From positions 4,397,501-4,461,500 of the forward strand of contig NZ_CP150265.1 of the NCBI RefSeq assembly GCF_037976325.1: a stretch of DNA of 64,000 nucleotides, given 5' to 3'. The notes beneath the pieces are model-generated. The model was given only the letters and a program-made list of their open reading frames with translations. It was not told where the DNA came from and ran no database searches. This stretch comes from Paenibacillus sp. FSL K6-3182 (GTDB lineage Bacteria > Bacillota > Bacilli > Paenibacillales > Paenibacillaceae). Position numbers and translations under genes: made by a program. This document shows positions 26,836 through 36,320 of this stretch, piece by piece (the stretch's first letter is position 1; every line of letters starts with the position of its first letter).

Positions 26836-27484
26836 TTGCCTCACCTCCGGAAGCTGGTAAAGCAGACTTCTTATTCTCAGGTATAGGCGGTGATGGAGCT
26901 ATGGGTGGCGGTGATTTTCTTCGATACCAGCGGTCGGCAAGTATTGCAGCCGTAGTAGCAACAAATGTCGCTGCAAGCGTTGTACCGATAATTTCAGCAG
27001 GGTTAGCTGAACCATAATTCATTCGAATGGCAATAAGCGTGGTGGGAATGATCGTAATGCTGGATGTATTTAGTGCAAGCAGCGTGCACATGGCTGGAGT
27101 TGCTGTAGCAGGATCAGGATTAAGCTTCTGAAGCTCCTGCATCGCTTTTATTCCCATTGGCGTGGCTGCATTTCCTAACCCAAAGAGATTAGCGCTTAAA
27201 TTACTCATTATATAACCGAGAGCTGGGTGATTGGGAGGAACGTCAGGAAAAAGCTTGCGCACCACAGGCCCGAGCATTCTAGCAAGTGTACGCAGCAGCC
27301 CTGCATCCTCCGCTATTCGCATCATGCCAAGCCAAAACACCATGATACTAATTAATCCGAAGCTCACGGTGACACCCGACTTGGCTCCTTCAAAAGCTGC
27401 TTGCGTTACCGCATCCATCTTACCTGTTATCGCAGCCACTACAACACTCGCTACGATGAAAAACAACCAAATCCAGTTAACCAT
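26828..27484 (-). CDS. spmA: Spore maturation protein A
   Basis: Partner of SpmB, 218 aa, with the same Gate-type fold: GAKSGVTVSFGLISIMVFWLG near residues 33-53, NLSANLFGLGNAATPMGIKAM near 95-115, and LLALNTSSITIIPTTLIAIR near 135-154. A proline-rich C-terminal tail (RRKSPPPIAPSPPIPENKK) is cytoplasmic. It sits between dacB and spmB as in B. subtilis, where the three genes form one sigma-E operon. Confidence 0.92.
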   Translation of the reverse strand: MVNWIWLFFIVASVVVAAITGKMDAVTQAAFEGAKSGVTVSFGLISIMVFWLGMMRIAEDAGLLRTLARMLGPVVRKLFPDVPPNHPALGYIMSNLSANLFGLGNAATPMGIKAMQELQKLNPDPATATPAMCTLLALNTSSITIIPTTLIAIRMNYGSANPAEIIGTTLAATFVATTAAILADRWYRRKSPPPIAPSPPIPENKKSALPASGGEAIV

Positions 27485-27555
27485 TTAGGTCGCCTCCCCC
27501 TCTACGCACCTATACTGTTTTGCAATCAATCAGCGTCTCCCGCGCGAATTAATTG

Positions 27556-28752
27556 CTAATGTTCAAATAATGCATCTAATACTTTGATAAAAGAGCCAAA
27601 CAACGGCCCGCGCTGATCCAGCTTTTTTGCTTTCTGAAAATCAGCCAGCGATTGTAATGATTTTTGCGATGTCATTGAAAGTTGAAGCCTACTGCTGTTA
27701 GGATCATACACAGGAACAGCACCAATTTGCTGCTCGTTTAAATACCATTCCAGAAATCCGCGTTCTCCTAACAAATATCGTGTAGTTCCCGCTTCAAGCA
27801 GCACAAGACGTGATTGAACGTTTCCCATTTCCTGCTCTTCCAGCGGGTATTTAAAAGATTGTCCAACAGCATAAGGATAACCAGAAATTTGCTGCCCTTT
27901 AACAGCTATCTCTTGAAGCGGATAATGACCAAAACCCCAATCGAGCATTTTTCGGTGATCTGCCCAATCATCGCTGTCATTTATCGTCACTGCAGCAAGC
28001 TGTTGACCATTCCTAGTGGCGGAGCTAACTAAGCAGCGCAATGATTTTTTGGTATACCCCGTTTTTACTCCGTCAGCACCTTCGTACATCGTTAGCATTT
28101 TATTTTTGTTCGTATAGCTGTACTCCCATTTCTCATGCGGATTGGGCACTTTTTTTACACGCGTGCTTACGATTTCTGCAAATACATCATTTTTCAAAGC
28201 ATATGCAGTCAGCTTGGCCAAATCATTAGCTGTGGAATAATGCTCATCATCATCCAGCCCATGCGGATTTTTAAATTGCGTATGTTTCAAACCTAGAAAG
28301 GTCGCTTTCTCATTCATTAAATGAACAAAACCTTCCTCCGATCCTCCAACATGCTCCGCGATTGCCGTTGCCGCATCGTTGCCGGACCTGAGCATCAGAC
28401 CATACAACATATGATGCAAACTCATTTCTTCGCCAAGCTGAAGATAAATCGAAGAACCCTCTTTACCAACTGCTCGTTTGCTTGTCTTCACCATATCAGT
28501 CAGCTTCCCATGATCTATCGCAACAATAGCTGTCATGATTTTCGTTAAGCTTGCTATTCGCATCGGGGTATCGCCATCACTGCTATACAAAACTCTTCCT
28601 GACTCGACATCAATTAGAGCCGATGCTTTGGCATTCGTATACAGCTTGCTTGGATTTGCGCTTATTGGGGGCAATACGCTTGTCCCAACCAATAAAGCAG
28701 ATAACATTCCAACTGCAATAAATCGTTGCAGTTTTTTGAAATTCATATTCAT
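27556..28752 (-). CDS. dacB: D-alanyl-D-alanine carboxypeptidase (DacB type)
   Basis: Low-molecular-weight penicillin-binding protein (398 aa) that trims peptide side chains in spore cortex peptidoglycan. It has a signal peptide (about residues 1-32) and the three active-site motifs: SLTK (68-71), SGN (about 123-125) and KTGYT (about 229-233). A C-terminal beta domain follows. The position before spmA-spmB identifies it as the sporulation-specific DacB, as opposed to the dacF paralogue also in this window. The start follows GGAGGGG. Confidence 0.92.
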   Translation of the reverse strand: MNMNFKKLQRFIAVGMLSALLVGTSVLPPISANPSKLYTNAKASALIDVESGRVLYSSDGDTPMRIASLTKIMTAIVAIDHGKLTDMVKTSKRAVGKEGSSIYLQLGEEMSLHHMLYGLMLRSGNDAATAIAEHVGGSEEGFVHLMNEKATFLGLKHTQFKNPHGLDDDEHYSTANDLAKLTAYALKNDVFAEIVSTRVKKVPNPHEKWEYSYTNKNKMLTMYEGADGVKTGYTKKSLRCLVSSATRNGQQLAAVTINDSDDWADHRKMLDWGFGHYPLQEIAVKGQQISGYPYAVGQSFKYPLEEQEMGNVQSRLVLLEAGTTRYLLGERGFLEWYLNEQQIGAVPVYDPNSSRLQLSMTSQKSLQSLADFQKAKKLDQRGPLFGSFIKVLDALFEH

Positions 28753-28802
28753 ACTTGCCCCTCCCGCAGCGATAGTAGATAAAGCTTGTGTGTGCGTATT
28801 TC

Positions 28803-28831
28803 AGTATATGCCTGTACATGTGGCTCTAGAC
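28803..28831 (-). promoter_or_regulatory. Possible sigma-E promoter of dacB-spmAB
   Basis: On the minus strand CATATACT (seven of eight bases of the sigma-E -10 consensus as I recall it) is preceded after 14 bases by a weak -35 (GTCTAGA). In B. subtilis this operon is sigma-E dependent. The -35 match is poor, so this is tentative. Confidence 0.35.
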
Positions 28832-28851
28832 GAGAAGTAGCTAACAAAAAT

Positions 28852-28875
28852 GAAAAACTGCCCTCTCGGGCAGTT
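28852..28875 (-). terminator. gerW intrinsic terminator
   Basis: A perfect 8-bp stem AACTGCCC-GAGA-GGGCAGTT followed by TTTC on the minus strand, starting a few bases after the gerW stop codon. Confidence 0.85.
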
Positions 28876-28881
28876 ATGTCA

Positions 28882-29364
28882 TCAGTTGTGTTCGTTTGCT
28901 TCTACACGTCCACTGATCACAGTTTGAGACGTATCCGCATATACACCTGTACTCGAAGGTTGCTTCATCATCGATTGCAGCTTATCAAATACATGCGGAG
29001 CTGAGTCAATTACCCGCTCAAGCAGATGTGTTTGATTATCGAGCGGAACAATTTTTACCCCATGTGTTCCTACGACCAAAAAAGCAATTGGCGTAATCGA
29101 CACGCCGCCACCGCTACCGCCGCCGAATGGAAGCGAAACGGAAGCATGCTGTGCATCAGATTGAGAGCCGTTCTTATGATCGGCATCATCTAATCGAATG
29201 TCACTGCCTCCTGCTACAAACCCAAAGCCTACTTTGGAGATTGGCATAATAATGCTGCCATCCGGCGTTTGGACAGGGTCGCCTACAATAGTATTGACGT
29301 CAACCATCTCTTTAATATTTTCCATTGCGGTTTGCATTAAGCCTTGAATAGGATGTTCTGCCAT
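28882..29364 (-). CDS. gerW: GerW-family sporulation protein (YtfJ)
   Basis: Sporulation/germination protein of 160 aa. The family signature region is HPIQGLMQTAMENIKEMVDV at the N-terminus, then VGDPVQTPDGSIIMPISKVGFGF, a glycine-rich PFGGGSGGGVSITP and FLVVGTHGVKIVPL. In B. subtilis GerW (YtfJ) is needed for proper L-alanine germination. The start ATG follows AAAGGAGG by nine bases, inside the end of the upstream DUF2953 gene (28-base overlap), the same pair order as ytfI-ytfJ in Bacillus. Confidence 0.92.
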   Translation of the reverse strand: MAEHPIQGLMQTAMENIKEMVDVNTIVGDPVQTPDGSIIMPISKVGFGFVAGGSDIRLDDADHKNGSQSDAQHASVSLPFGGGSGGGVSITPIAFLVVGTHGVKIVPLDNQTHLLERVIDSAPHVFDKLQSMMKQPSSTGVYADTSQTVISGRVEANEHN

Positions 29365-30029
29365 ACCTTGACGCCTCCTTTCAATTTCCTCATCCGAACT
29401 AAAAGCTGCAGTCCGGCAAGAATAGCATAACCGAAGCGGATTTGAGCTATGCATGACCATTCCGTTGTAAAAGCAGATCGTTGATAAATAGGCTGAACCA
29501 TCATTTTCGGCTCCGTTTTGAGTTTAACCATTTGGGACAATACGCCAATGATCGATGTTTTTATAGACCAAACAAATCCAGTCGCCATAGCCGTCCACAT
29601 TGCGTCACCGGTTCCTACTGATGTGGACCAGTTCCATTCTAAAAGACGGACCTTCGTTAGCGATTTTCTAACCCAACCCGTTAAGTTTTTCGTCATTTGT
29701 AACAAATGTTTTGTTCTTTCCATTAGATGCGCTATTTTTTCTGCGTCAATGTCCTCGTTATATTGTTTCCAAGTGTCAACGGCCACATTCTTTTTTGAAA
29801 CCTGTTCCTTAAGTTGGATGGAGGTTCCTGTGAACTGAATAATCGGCACTTTAAAGCGGTATCTGAGGATTCCAAATAAGGCCTTAATATTCAACTCAAA
29901 ATCATCGTTTTGATCTATTCTCCTCAGATGGCCTCTTAATTCGACCTGCGAAGTGAGGCAGACGACCAAAATGAGCAAAAAAAAGAGACCGACCGCCGTC
30001 ATCCAACCGTAGGGGTAACCGAGCATCAT
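29337..30029 (-). CDS. ytfI: DUF2953 membrane protein (YtfI-like)
   Basis: A 230-aa protein with an N-terminal hydrophobic helix (about residues 8-26) and a domain with KALFGILRYRFKVP, LEWNWSTSVGTGDAMWTAMATG and RIRFGYAI-like segments (AQIRFGYAILAGL) typical of DUF2953. It is paired with gerW, which starts inside its 3' end. The function is not known; the pairing implies a spore role. The start follows GGAGGAAG. Confidence 0.85.
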   Translation of the reverse strand: MMLGYPYGWMTAVGLFFLLILVVCLTSQVELRGHLRRIDQNDDFELNIKALFGILRYRFKVPIIQFTGTSIQLKEQVSKKNVAVDTWKQYNEDIDAEKIAHLMERTKHLLQMTKNLTGWVRKSLTKVRLLEWNWSTSVGTGDAMWTAMATGFVWSIKTSIIGVLSQMVKLKTEPKMMVQPIYQRSAFTTEWSCIAQIRFGYAILAGLQLLVRMRKLKGGVKVWQNILFKA

Positions 30030-30087
30030 GATGCTTCCTCCGTTTCCCTAATATGGGTTGAATATAGTATGACCCGGCGGCCAAATC

Positions 30088-30690
30088 TCATTCTTTTATT
30101 TCTTCAATTGTCATCTGCGTGCCATCTAATCTCTCGAATAGCAGCTGAGTTTGTTCCTCCAAGGCATCATCGATATCAACGCTGCCTGGTTCTGGCAATT
30201 CTTTTATGGACGGCAATCCAAAATAATCTAAAAATGATTTCGTTGTTCCGTACAAAATAGGTCTGCCAATCTGCTCGGCGCGGCCAACCTCTTCGATTAA
30301 ATCCTTTGATACAAGCGATTGAATCGCTCTGTCGCTCTTTACGCCGCGAATTTCTTCAATCGATATTCTTGTTATCGGCTGGCGATAAGCGACGATGGAC
30401 AGCGTTTCTAATGCAGCTTGTGACAGCTGCGATCTCGTAGGTGTGTATGCCATACGCTCAAAATAAGGCGCATGCTCCAAATGCGTCGTCAGCCGATAGG
30501 AGGCTGCCACCTCTGCGATTTGAATACCTCGCCCCTCGCGCTCCAAATCGCGCTGCAAATCATAAACCAAATCGGAAGCGAGCTCGGCATCCAGCTCCAA
30601 AATATCAGCTAGCTGCCGCTTCGTAAGGCCTTCATCACCTGCCATAAACAGCAGGCCCTCAATAATTGTCTTCAACTTCGGATAATCCAA
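30088..30690 (-). CDS. scpB: Segregation and condensation protein B
   Basis: Kleisin-interacting subunit of the SMC-ScpAB condensin. The 200-aa protein has two winged-helix domains: one with [20 protein letters not shown], the second with [19 protein letters not shown] and EEIRGVKSD. The start chosen is the TTG (MDYPKLKTI) ten bases after GAGGAGAG, giving nearly the B. subtilis length (197 aa). It overlaps scpA by 32 bases, indicating coupled translation. Confidence 0.93.
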   Translation of the reverse strand: MDYPKLKTIIEGLLFMAGDEGLTKRQLADILELDAELASDLVYDLQRDLEREGRGIQIAEVAASYRLTTHLEHAPYFERMAYTPTRSQLSQAALETLSIVAYRQPITRISIEEIRGVKSDRAIQSLVSKDLIEEVGRAEQIGRPILYGTTKSFLDYFGLPSIKELPEPGSVDIDDALEEQTQLLFERLDGTQMTIEEIKE

Positions 30691-31438
30691 TTTGCGACGA
30701 CTCTCCTCTCCAATGAATGACGATGTCGTCAAATAACTGATGCTGAAAACAACGAATATGTTTCATTTTCATTAATTCCAGAATGGCTAGAAAAGTAACC
30801 ACGATTTCATGCCTGTCCATGTTCTCGCGAATAAGCCGTGAAAAACGAACCGTTTCGAATTGCTTGAGCACCTCGACAATGTCCCGTATTCGATCTTTAA
30901 CGGAAATCTCGTCTCGATGAATGGTAGCAACGACATTACGCCTTGATGCGCGGCGCAGCGCCTTTTGAAAGGCAGTAATCAAATCCGACAAGTGAAGACC
31001 CTCCACCGGATTAACAATCTCTTCTTTCAAAAATGGCGTCATATCCTCAGGTTCCCTTGAATAGACAAGGCTGCGCTCGAATTCCTTCTCGCGCAGCTGC
31101 TCGGCTATTTGTTTGAATTTCCGGTATTCTACGAGCTTCTGGATGAGCTCATCGCGTGGATCCAATCCGTCATCCGGCCAATCCTCATAGTCTTCTTCAA
31201 ATACAGGCGGCTTTGGAAGTAGCTGCTTGCTCTTTATCGCCAAAAGGGTTGCCGCCATAACTAAAAATTCACTCGTGACCTCAAGCTCGAGCTCTTTCAT
31301 CGCATGAAGATAATCCATATATTGAATTGTGATCTCACTGATAGACACCTCATGGATATCGATCTCCGCCTTGTCGATCAAGTGAAGCAGCAGATCCAGC
31401 GGCCCCTCAAAAGAATCCAGCTTATAAAGCACTGACAC
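30659..31438 (-). CDS. scpA: Segregation and condensation protein A
   Basis: Kleisin that bridges SMC heads for chromosome organisation. The 259-aa protein has the N-terminal motif [22 protein letters not shown] and the C-terminal winged helix [18 protein letters not shown]. The start is a GTG seven bases after GGAGG. It stands directly upstream of scpB, with ribH before it. smc is not in the window. Confidence 0.95.
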   Translation of the reverse strand: MSVLYKLDSFEGPLDLLLHLIDKAEIDIHEVSISEITIQYMDYLHAMKELELEVTSEFLVMAATLLAIKSKQLLPKPPVFEEDYEDWPDDGLDPRDELIQKLVEYRKFKQIAEQLREKEFERSLVYSREPEDMTPFLKEEIVNPVEGLHLSDLITAFQKALRRASRRNVVATIHRDEISVKDRIRDIVEVLKQFETVRFSRLIRENMDRHEIVVTFLAILELMKMKHIRCFQHQLFDDIVIHWRGESSQIGLSEVEDNY

Positions 31439-31473
31439 TTACATTTCCTCCCGCCTAGCCTTATCTTCGCTGC

Positions 31474-31944
31474 TTAGCCTTGCAATTGTTTGGTTAGGTT
31501 CGCCATTTCAATTGCGCTTGTAGCAGCCTCATAACCTTTGTTGCCTGCTTTTGTACCAGCACGCTCAATGGCCTGTTCAATCGAATCAACAGTCAATACA
31601 CCAAAAATAGTCGGAATGCCTGTTTTCAAAGCGATTGCCGCAACACCCTTTGCTGCTTCGTTGCAAACAAAATCGAAATGCGGTGTAGAACCACGAATAA
31701 CAGCGCCAAGCGTAATGACAGCATCATACTTTCCGCTTTCCGCCATTTTTTGCGCGATTAAAGGAATTTCAAACGCTCCCGGAACCCATGCTACCTCAAC
31801 ATCTGAATCCTGTGCGCCATGACGTTTGAAAGCATCAAGTGCGCCTCCAAGCAGCTTGCTTGAAATAAACTCGTTAAAACGTCCTACTACTACCCCATAT
31901 TTTAAACCTTCTGATACTAAATGTCCCTCATAAATTCGTGTCAT
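31474..31944 (-). CDS. ribH: 6,7-dimethyl-8-ribityllumazine synthase
   Basis: Joins 5-amino-6-ribitylaminouracil with 3,4-dihydroxy-2-butanone 4-phosphate. The 156-aa protein shows [41 protein letters not shown] (active-site His) and [24 protein letters not shown]. Last gene of the ribD-ribE-ribBA-ribH order. The start follows GGAAGGAAG. Controlled by the FMN riboswitch if the transcript reads through the intercistronic repeat. Confidence 0.96.
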   Translation of the reverse strand: MTRIYEGHLVSEGLKYGVVVGRFNEFISSKLLGGALDAFKRHGAQDSDVEVAWVPGAFEIPLIAQKMAESGKYDAVITLGAVIRGSTPHFDFVCNEAAKGVAAIALKTGIPTIFGVLTVDSIEQAIERAGTKAGNKGYEAATSAIEMANLTKQLQG

Positions 31945-31966
31945 TTGTCATCTTCCTTCCATTATT

Positions 31967-33202
31967 TTAAATGATGTAGTCAATATCTTCAAAGCTAAGT
32001 AAATGACCAAGCTTAGATTTCTTTGTGCTGAGATAACTTTTATTATCTTCCTTTAACTCCATTTGTATAGGAATACGTTCTACAACCTCTAGTCCGTAGC
32101 CTTCAAGACCTTTAATTTTCCGAGGATTGTTCGTCATCAACCGCATTTGGCGAACGCCAAGATCCTTCAAAATTTGTGCGCCTATACCATAATCGCGCAA
32201 ATCCGCCGGAAAGCCAAGCTTTAAATTAGCATCTACCGTATCAAAACCTTCTTCTTGCAGTGCATAGGCCTTCAATTTGTTAATCAGACCAATGCCTCTG
32301 CCCTCTTGGCGCATATAAAGCAGAACGCCGCTGCCTGCTTCTTCGATCTGTTTTAGCGCCGCTTCAAGCTGCGGTCCGCAGTCGCAACGATGCGAATGAA
32401 ATACATCGCCGGTTAAGCATTCAGAGTGCACCCTCACAAGCAAGGGACGTCCAGGATCGATGTCGCCTTTAACGAGTGCGATATGCTCTTTATTATCCAC
32501 TAAATTTGTATAAGCAATAGCGCGGAAAGTGCCAAAATCAGTTGGCAGCTTCACATCAACTGCTCGCTCAACAAGCTTTTCTTTCTCGTTGCGATATTGA
32601 ATCAGCTCTTGAATCGTGATGAGCTTCAGATTGTGCTTTTCTTTAAAGACAAGCAAATCTGGCAAACGAGACATCGTGCCGTCTTCATTAATGATTTCAC
32701 AAATCGCTGCTGCTGGCGCCGAACCGCACATGACCGCCAAATCTATAGCCGCCTCAGTATGTCCAGCACGGCGAAGTACGCCACCAGGTCTTGCAATCAA
32801 GGGGAAAATATGACCTGGCCTGCGGAAATCTGCTGCTTTCGTCGTTGGATCAATGAGCGCTTTAACCGTTTCTGAGCGTTCAAATGCGGAAATCCCAGTA
32901 GTCGTTCCAATATAATCAACGGAAACGGTAAATGCCGTTCCGTGATAATCGGTATTATGCGTAACCATTGGCGGAAGGTCAAGCTGGTCTGCTCGCTCTT
33001 GCGTAATCGGAACACACACAAGACCTCTAGCCTCTGTAATCATAAAATTAATGACCTCAGGCGTCATTGTATCAGCAAGTGCAATAAGGTCGCCCTCATT
33101 TTCCCGATCCTCGTCGTCAACGACAATAATCGGCTTGCCAAGCTTAAGATCAGCCAAAGCAGCTTCAACTGAATCAAATGGTTTTTTATCTGTTTGTTCC
33201 AT
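31967..33202 (-). CDS. ribBA: Bifunctional DHBP synthase / GTP cyclohydrolase II
   Basis: Makes both precursors of the riboflavin ring. The 411-aa fusion has an N-terminal RibB domain ([12 protein letters not shown], about residues 28-39; [14 protein letters not shown]) and a C-terminal RibA domain with the zinc cysteines in [18 protein letters not shown] and the loop [10 protein letters not shown]. The ATG follows AAGGAGGG; a longer open frame upstream is not needed. About 320 bases carrying a dispersed repeat separate it from ribE. Confidence 0.96.
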   Translation of the reverse strand: MEQTDKKPFDSVEAALADLKLGKPIIVVDDEDRENEGDLIALADTMTPEVINFMITEARGLVCVPITQERADQLDLPPMVTHNTDYHGTAFTVSVDYIGTTTGISAFERSETVKALIDPTTKAADFRRPGHIFPLIARPGGVLRRAGHTEAAIDLAVMCGSAPAAAICEIINEDGTMSRLPDLLVFKEKHNLKLITIQELIQYRNEKEKLVERAVDVKLPTDFGTFRAIAYTNLVDNKEHIALVKGDIDPGRPLLVRVHSECLTGDVFHSHRCDCGPQLEAALKQIEEAGSGVLLYMRQEGRGIGLINKLKAYALQEEGFDTVDANLKLGFPADLRDYGIGAQILKDLGVRQMRLMTNNPRKIKGLEGYGLEVVERIPIQMELKEDNKSYLSTKKSKLGHLLSFEDIDYII

Positions 33203-33301
33203 ATGGGTTTCCCTCCTTTGTGACAACCAAACCTTAATAAGGCTTCTACCTTGCCTTCTAAGGTTATTTTAAAGTTTAATAACAGTTCAATACCAAACCT
33301 T

Positions 33302-33460
33302 AAAGACTTTTCGAACCCACCCAAACCCTCCCTTCCAAGGGAGGGCCCCAAGGACTGCGTCCTCTGGACACCTGCAATTGGACTAACGTAGGCATGACTC
33401 AGGTGGCTGTGTGCTAACCTTGGTAAAAGATCGCTTTCGTCCCTGCGGGACACGCTTGCT
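33302..33460 (+). repeat. Dispersed structured repeat, copy A (inside the rib operon)
   Basis: Begins with CTTTTCGAACCCACCC and shares its order of blocks with three copies near 53 kb: a 9-bp-stem hairpin CCCTCCCTT/AAGGGAGGG, a CTCTGGACACC block, a GACTAACGT block and a terminal GCTTTCGTCCCTGCGGGACA block with a GTCCC/GGGAC stem. It fills the ribE-ribBA gap and is transcribed with the operon in antisense to the orientation given. The strand is arbitrary. No ORF or terminator is apparent in the gap. Confidence 0.85.
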
Positions 33461-33522
33461 GTTTGTGCACTCGAGTTTTCAAGACAACCAGACTAGACAC
33501 TACTTAAACTAAACTAACTTAT

Positions 33523-34182
33523 TTACAAAAAACCATTTTCCATAAGAAAAGATGTAGTGAGCTTGGCTTTGGCTGGCAAGGCTTCTGGCTGCTTGAAATG
33601 AAGCAGGTGATCGACGTACTTGCCGATGACATCACATTCGATATTAACGGTATCGCCTGCACGCTTATGCTGTAAGGCCGTTTCGCCTAATGTGTGTGGA
33701 ATAATCGATACGGATAACGTATGTGATGATGTATCCACTACAGTAAGGCTTATGCCATCAATTGTGATCGAGCCTTTTGGAATCACATAACGCAGCATGT
33801 CTGCGTCGTCGATATGGATTTTATAAACAACGGCATTAGCATCCGTTTCTCGTGAAGTTATTTTCCCGGTTCCATCAACATGCCCCTGAACGATATGACC
33901 GCCAAAACGTCCGCCAGCTTGCATCGCTCTCTCTAAATTCACTTGTTCGCCAGCACGAAGCTGTTGAAGATTAGACTTACGATAAGTCTCAGGCATCACG
34001 TCAGCAGCAAATGATGCACCGTCAAACGACGTTACCGTTAAACAAACGCCATTAACCGAGATGCTATCGCCCAGCTTAACACCATCTGTTACAAGGGATG
34101 CTCCGATGACCAGCCTCATCGCTTCGCCTTGCTTCGTGATTCCTTTCATCTTTCCCACTTCTTCCACTAATCCGGTAAACAT
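33523..34182 (-). CDS. ribE: Riboflavin synthase, alpha chain
   Basis: Dismutates two ribityllumazine molecules to riboflavin. The 219-aa protein has two homologous lumazine-binding barrels: MFTGLVEEVG...SVNGVCLTV (about residues 1-95) and GGHIVQGHVDGTGKI...SLTVVD (about 96-200). The ATG follows AGGAGG. Second gene of the rib operon after ribD. Confidence 0.95.
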   Translation of the reverse strand: MFTGLVEEVGKMKGITKQGEAMRLVIGASLVTDGVKLGDSISVNGVCLTVTSFDGASFAADVMPETYRKSNLQQLRAGEQVNLERAMQAGGRFGGHIVQGHVDGTGKITSRETDANAVVYKIHIDDADMLRYVIPKGSITIDGISLTVVDTSSHTLSVSIIPHTLGETALQHKRAGDTVNIECDVIGKYVDHLLHFKQPEALPAKAKLTTSFLMENGFL

Positions 34183-34276
34183 GGGTTTCCTCCTCAAGGT
34201 TCGCTAATGCAGCAAACCTACTTCAAAACAACATAAATCCTGCGATGATGCCAGAGATTTGTTCAACGCCTTATCC

Positions 34277-35374
34277 TTAATAAACTGGATATCCTGAGAC
34301 GCAAATGTCCTCGCCGGCCATTTCTACGCTTACTCGATCTAAGGAAATAGCATCGGCCATTTTTTCGAATCCAGCGAAAGTAAATGTACCTGGTGCATCC
34401 AAGCCGCCGATAATCTTGGTCGCGTAATACAGCATGATTTTATCAATAAGACCTGCCTCTAACATTGCACCATTTAATTGACCGCCGCCTTCAAGCAAGA
34501 TTGAGCCGATTTCAAGCTCCCCCAGCTTCTTCATTCCTTCACTGAGATCTACTTTTGCTCCCGTGCCGCAAATGATGACCTCAATCCCTGCTGCTTCAAG
34601 CGCTTCACGGTTTTCCGAGCTTGCTTGGCTGGAAGTTAAAACAATCGTTCTAATCGAGCGATCAGTTACAACTCTGGCATTAAGCGGCAGCCTTAGTGCT
34701 GAATCTACGATAATACGTATCGGATCAATTGCTGGGACAGATGCTCTCGTATTGAGCAGCGGATCATCTGCAAGGACAGTGCCTATGCCAACCATAATGG
34801 CTTCATGCTGATGACGCAGCGTATGAACCTGCTCGCGAGCAACTGCACCAGTAACCCAACGGCTATCGCCTGAATGGGAAGCAATCTTGCCATCAAGCGT
34901 ACTCGCAGTTTTTAAAGTAACGAATGGGAGGCGGGTCGTAATGTACTTATTAAATTTTTCATTCATTTGCTGCGATCTTTGCTCGAATACGCCAACCGTA
35001 ACGTCGATCCCCTCTTCACGAAGCCTTGCAATGCCTCGGCCGGACACTGCTGGATTGGGATCGCCGCTTGCGACTACAACCCTTGCAGCCTTCGCATCAA
35101 TGATACGTTCACAGCATGGCGGCGTCTTTCCAAAATGGCTGCATGGCTCTAACGTTACATAAACGGTTGCTCCTTCAGCCGCATCTCCCGCCATCTGAAG
35201 CGCATGCACTTCAGCATGACCGGTTCCTCGCTTTAGATGCGTACCAATGCCGACAATCGCACCATCCTTTACGACGACGCAGCCGACAACAGGATTAATG
35301 CCGGTTTGACCCGAAGCTTTTGCAGCCATATCTAACGCTAATCCCATATAATATTCATCATTTAAAATGTCCAT
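34277..35374 (-). CDS. ribD: Riboflavin biosynthesis deaminase/reductase RibD
   Basis: Catalyses the second and third steps of riboflavin synthesis. The 365-aa fusion has an N-terminal deaminase with zinc motif HAEVHALQ and EPCSHFGKTPPCCERI (about residues 53-88), and a C-terminal reductase (FVTLKTASTLDGKIA, LLEGGGQLNGA). The ATG chosen, MDILNDEYYM, lies just after the riboswitch terminator, whose 3' arm GGGGGTG serves as ribosome site. The longer open frame upstream runs into the leader and is not coding. Confidence 0.95.
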   Translation of the reverse strand: MDILNDEYYMGLALDMAAKASGQTGINPVVGCVVVKDGAIVGIGTHLKRGTGHAEVHALQMAGDAAEGATVYVTLEPCSHFGKTPPCCERIIDAKAARVVVASGDPNPAVSGRGIARLREEGIDVTVGVFEQRSQQMNEKFNKYITTRLPFVTLKTASTLDGKIASHSGDSRWVTGAVAREQVHTLRHQHEAIMVGIGTVLADDPLLNTRASVPAIDPIRIIVDSALRLPLNARVVTDRSIRTIVLTSSQASSENREALEAAGIEVIICGTGAKVDLSEGMKKLGELEIGSILLEGGGQLNGAMLEAGLIDKIMLYYATKIIGGLDAPGTFTFAGFEKMADAISLDRVSVEMAGEDICVSGYPVY

Positions 35375-35378
35375 ATAC

Positions 35379-35416
35379 AAAAAACACCCCCATCGGCATA
35401 CGATCCGACAGGGGTG
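35379..35416 (-). terminator. Expression-platform terminator of the FMN riboswitch
   Basis: CACCCC..TCGG pairs with CCGA..GGGGTG (two mismatched positions inside) with an 8-base loop, then six T, ten bases before ribD. The 3' arm doubles as the ribD ribosome site, so it could act on both transcription and translation. Confidence 0.85.
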
Positions 35417-35596
35417 ATGAAAGATAAAACGAGAACTACGACAAAACCGATCGATGTTGTCGGCTTTGAGAGCCGTCGTTATCTTACGTCGCAAAATTGC
35501 GAAATCGGTTTGTAAAGTACACTAAATAAACTAACCTAATTTGTATGTGAAATAAAACACATACAAATAAGCAGTAAATTGTAGCTGTCGAAGCAT

Positions 35597-35802
35597 CCCC
35601 TTCTCCCATCCAGACTGTACTGTCGGTCCCGGAGTTTCACCAGGTCCACCGTTTTAATCGTATTCTATCCAAATGATCTTGGATAAAATGCCGTTTAAAC
35701 CGGGTCACGGACTGACGAGAGGCACAGAAATTCGGTTATCCGATATTCTGTGCCTTCCCGATCACCGCCGGTTAGGAATTTCACCTGACCCCGAAGGATT
35801 GC
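35597..35802 (-). ncRNA. FMN riboswitch (RFN element)
   Basis: On the minus strand the conserved RFN blocks appear in order: ATCCTTCGGGGTCAGGTGAA, CCTAACCGGCGGTGAT, AGTCCGTGACCC, GGTGGACCTGGTGAAACTCC, GGGACCGACAGTACAGTCTG and GGATGGGAGAAGG. A variable stem in the middle is formed by GGCACAGAATATCGG / CCGAATTTCTGTGCC. It lies upstream of ribD and should reduce rib expression when FMN is plentiful. Confidence 0.97.
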
Positions 35803-35814
35803 TGCACTTACAAT

Positions 35815-35820
35815 ATTATA
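35815..35820 (-). promoter_or_regulatory. Probable -10 box of the rib operon promoter
   Basis: TATAAT on the minus strand lies about a dozen bases before the first RFN block, at the distance expected for a riboswitch leader. No good -35 hexamer is visible 16-18 bases upstream, where the ppiB stop codon lies. Confidence 0.4.
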
Positions 35821-35835
35821 GTTAGTATCTTAACA

Positions 35836-36267
35836 TTAAATCGTTTCGACTTCAACCTTTTCCATTTTGTCTCCGCCTTTGAAAGCATCAACAAACTCCA
35901 TACCTTTTGAAACCTTGCCAAAAACAGTATGTCCGCCATCCAAATGCGGTTGTGGTGCATAACCGATATAGAATTGGCTGCCGCCTGTATTGCGACCAGC
36001 ATGCGCCATTGCTAGTGAACCGCGCTCATGCTTATTAGGGTTGATTTCACAATCGATTTGGTATCCAGGACCGCCTGTACCTGTTCCGTTTGGACATCCG
36101 CCTTGAGCGACGAAACCTGGGATAACACGGTGGAAAGTAAGACCGTTGTAAAAACCTTCGTTAGCAAGCTTTTCAAAGTTTGCTACTGTGTTCGGCGCGT
36201 CTTGATCGAATAGATCGATAAGAACCTCTCCACCGTTTGCTAGTGTGATTTTTGCTTGTTTAGCCAT
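35836..36267 (-). CDS. ppiB: Peptidyl-prolyl cis-trans isomerase (cyclophilin)
   Basis: Cytoplasmic cyclophilin of 143 aa that speeds proline isomerisation in folding. Conserved active-site segments [14 protein letters not shown] (catalytic Arg, about residues 44-57), [19 protein letters not shown] and [12 protein letters not shown] are present. There is no signal peptide. Order lysA-ppiB-rib matches B. subtilis. The start follows AGAAAGGTAG. Confidence 0.95.
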   Translation of the reverse strand: MAKQAKITLANGGEVLIDLFDQDAPNTVANFEKLANEGFYNGLTFHRVIPGFVAQGGCPNGTGTGGPGYQIDCEINPNKHERGSLAMAHAGRNTGGSQFYIGYAPQPHLDGGHTVFGKVSKGMEFVDAFKGGDKMEKVEVETI

Positions 36268-36320
36268 TGCTGCATCTACCTTTCTTTTATCCGAATAAGA
36301 CTACGTTACCAATTTCGCTC

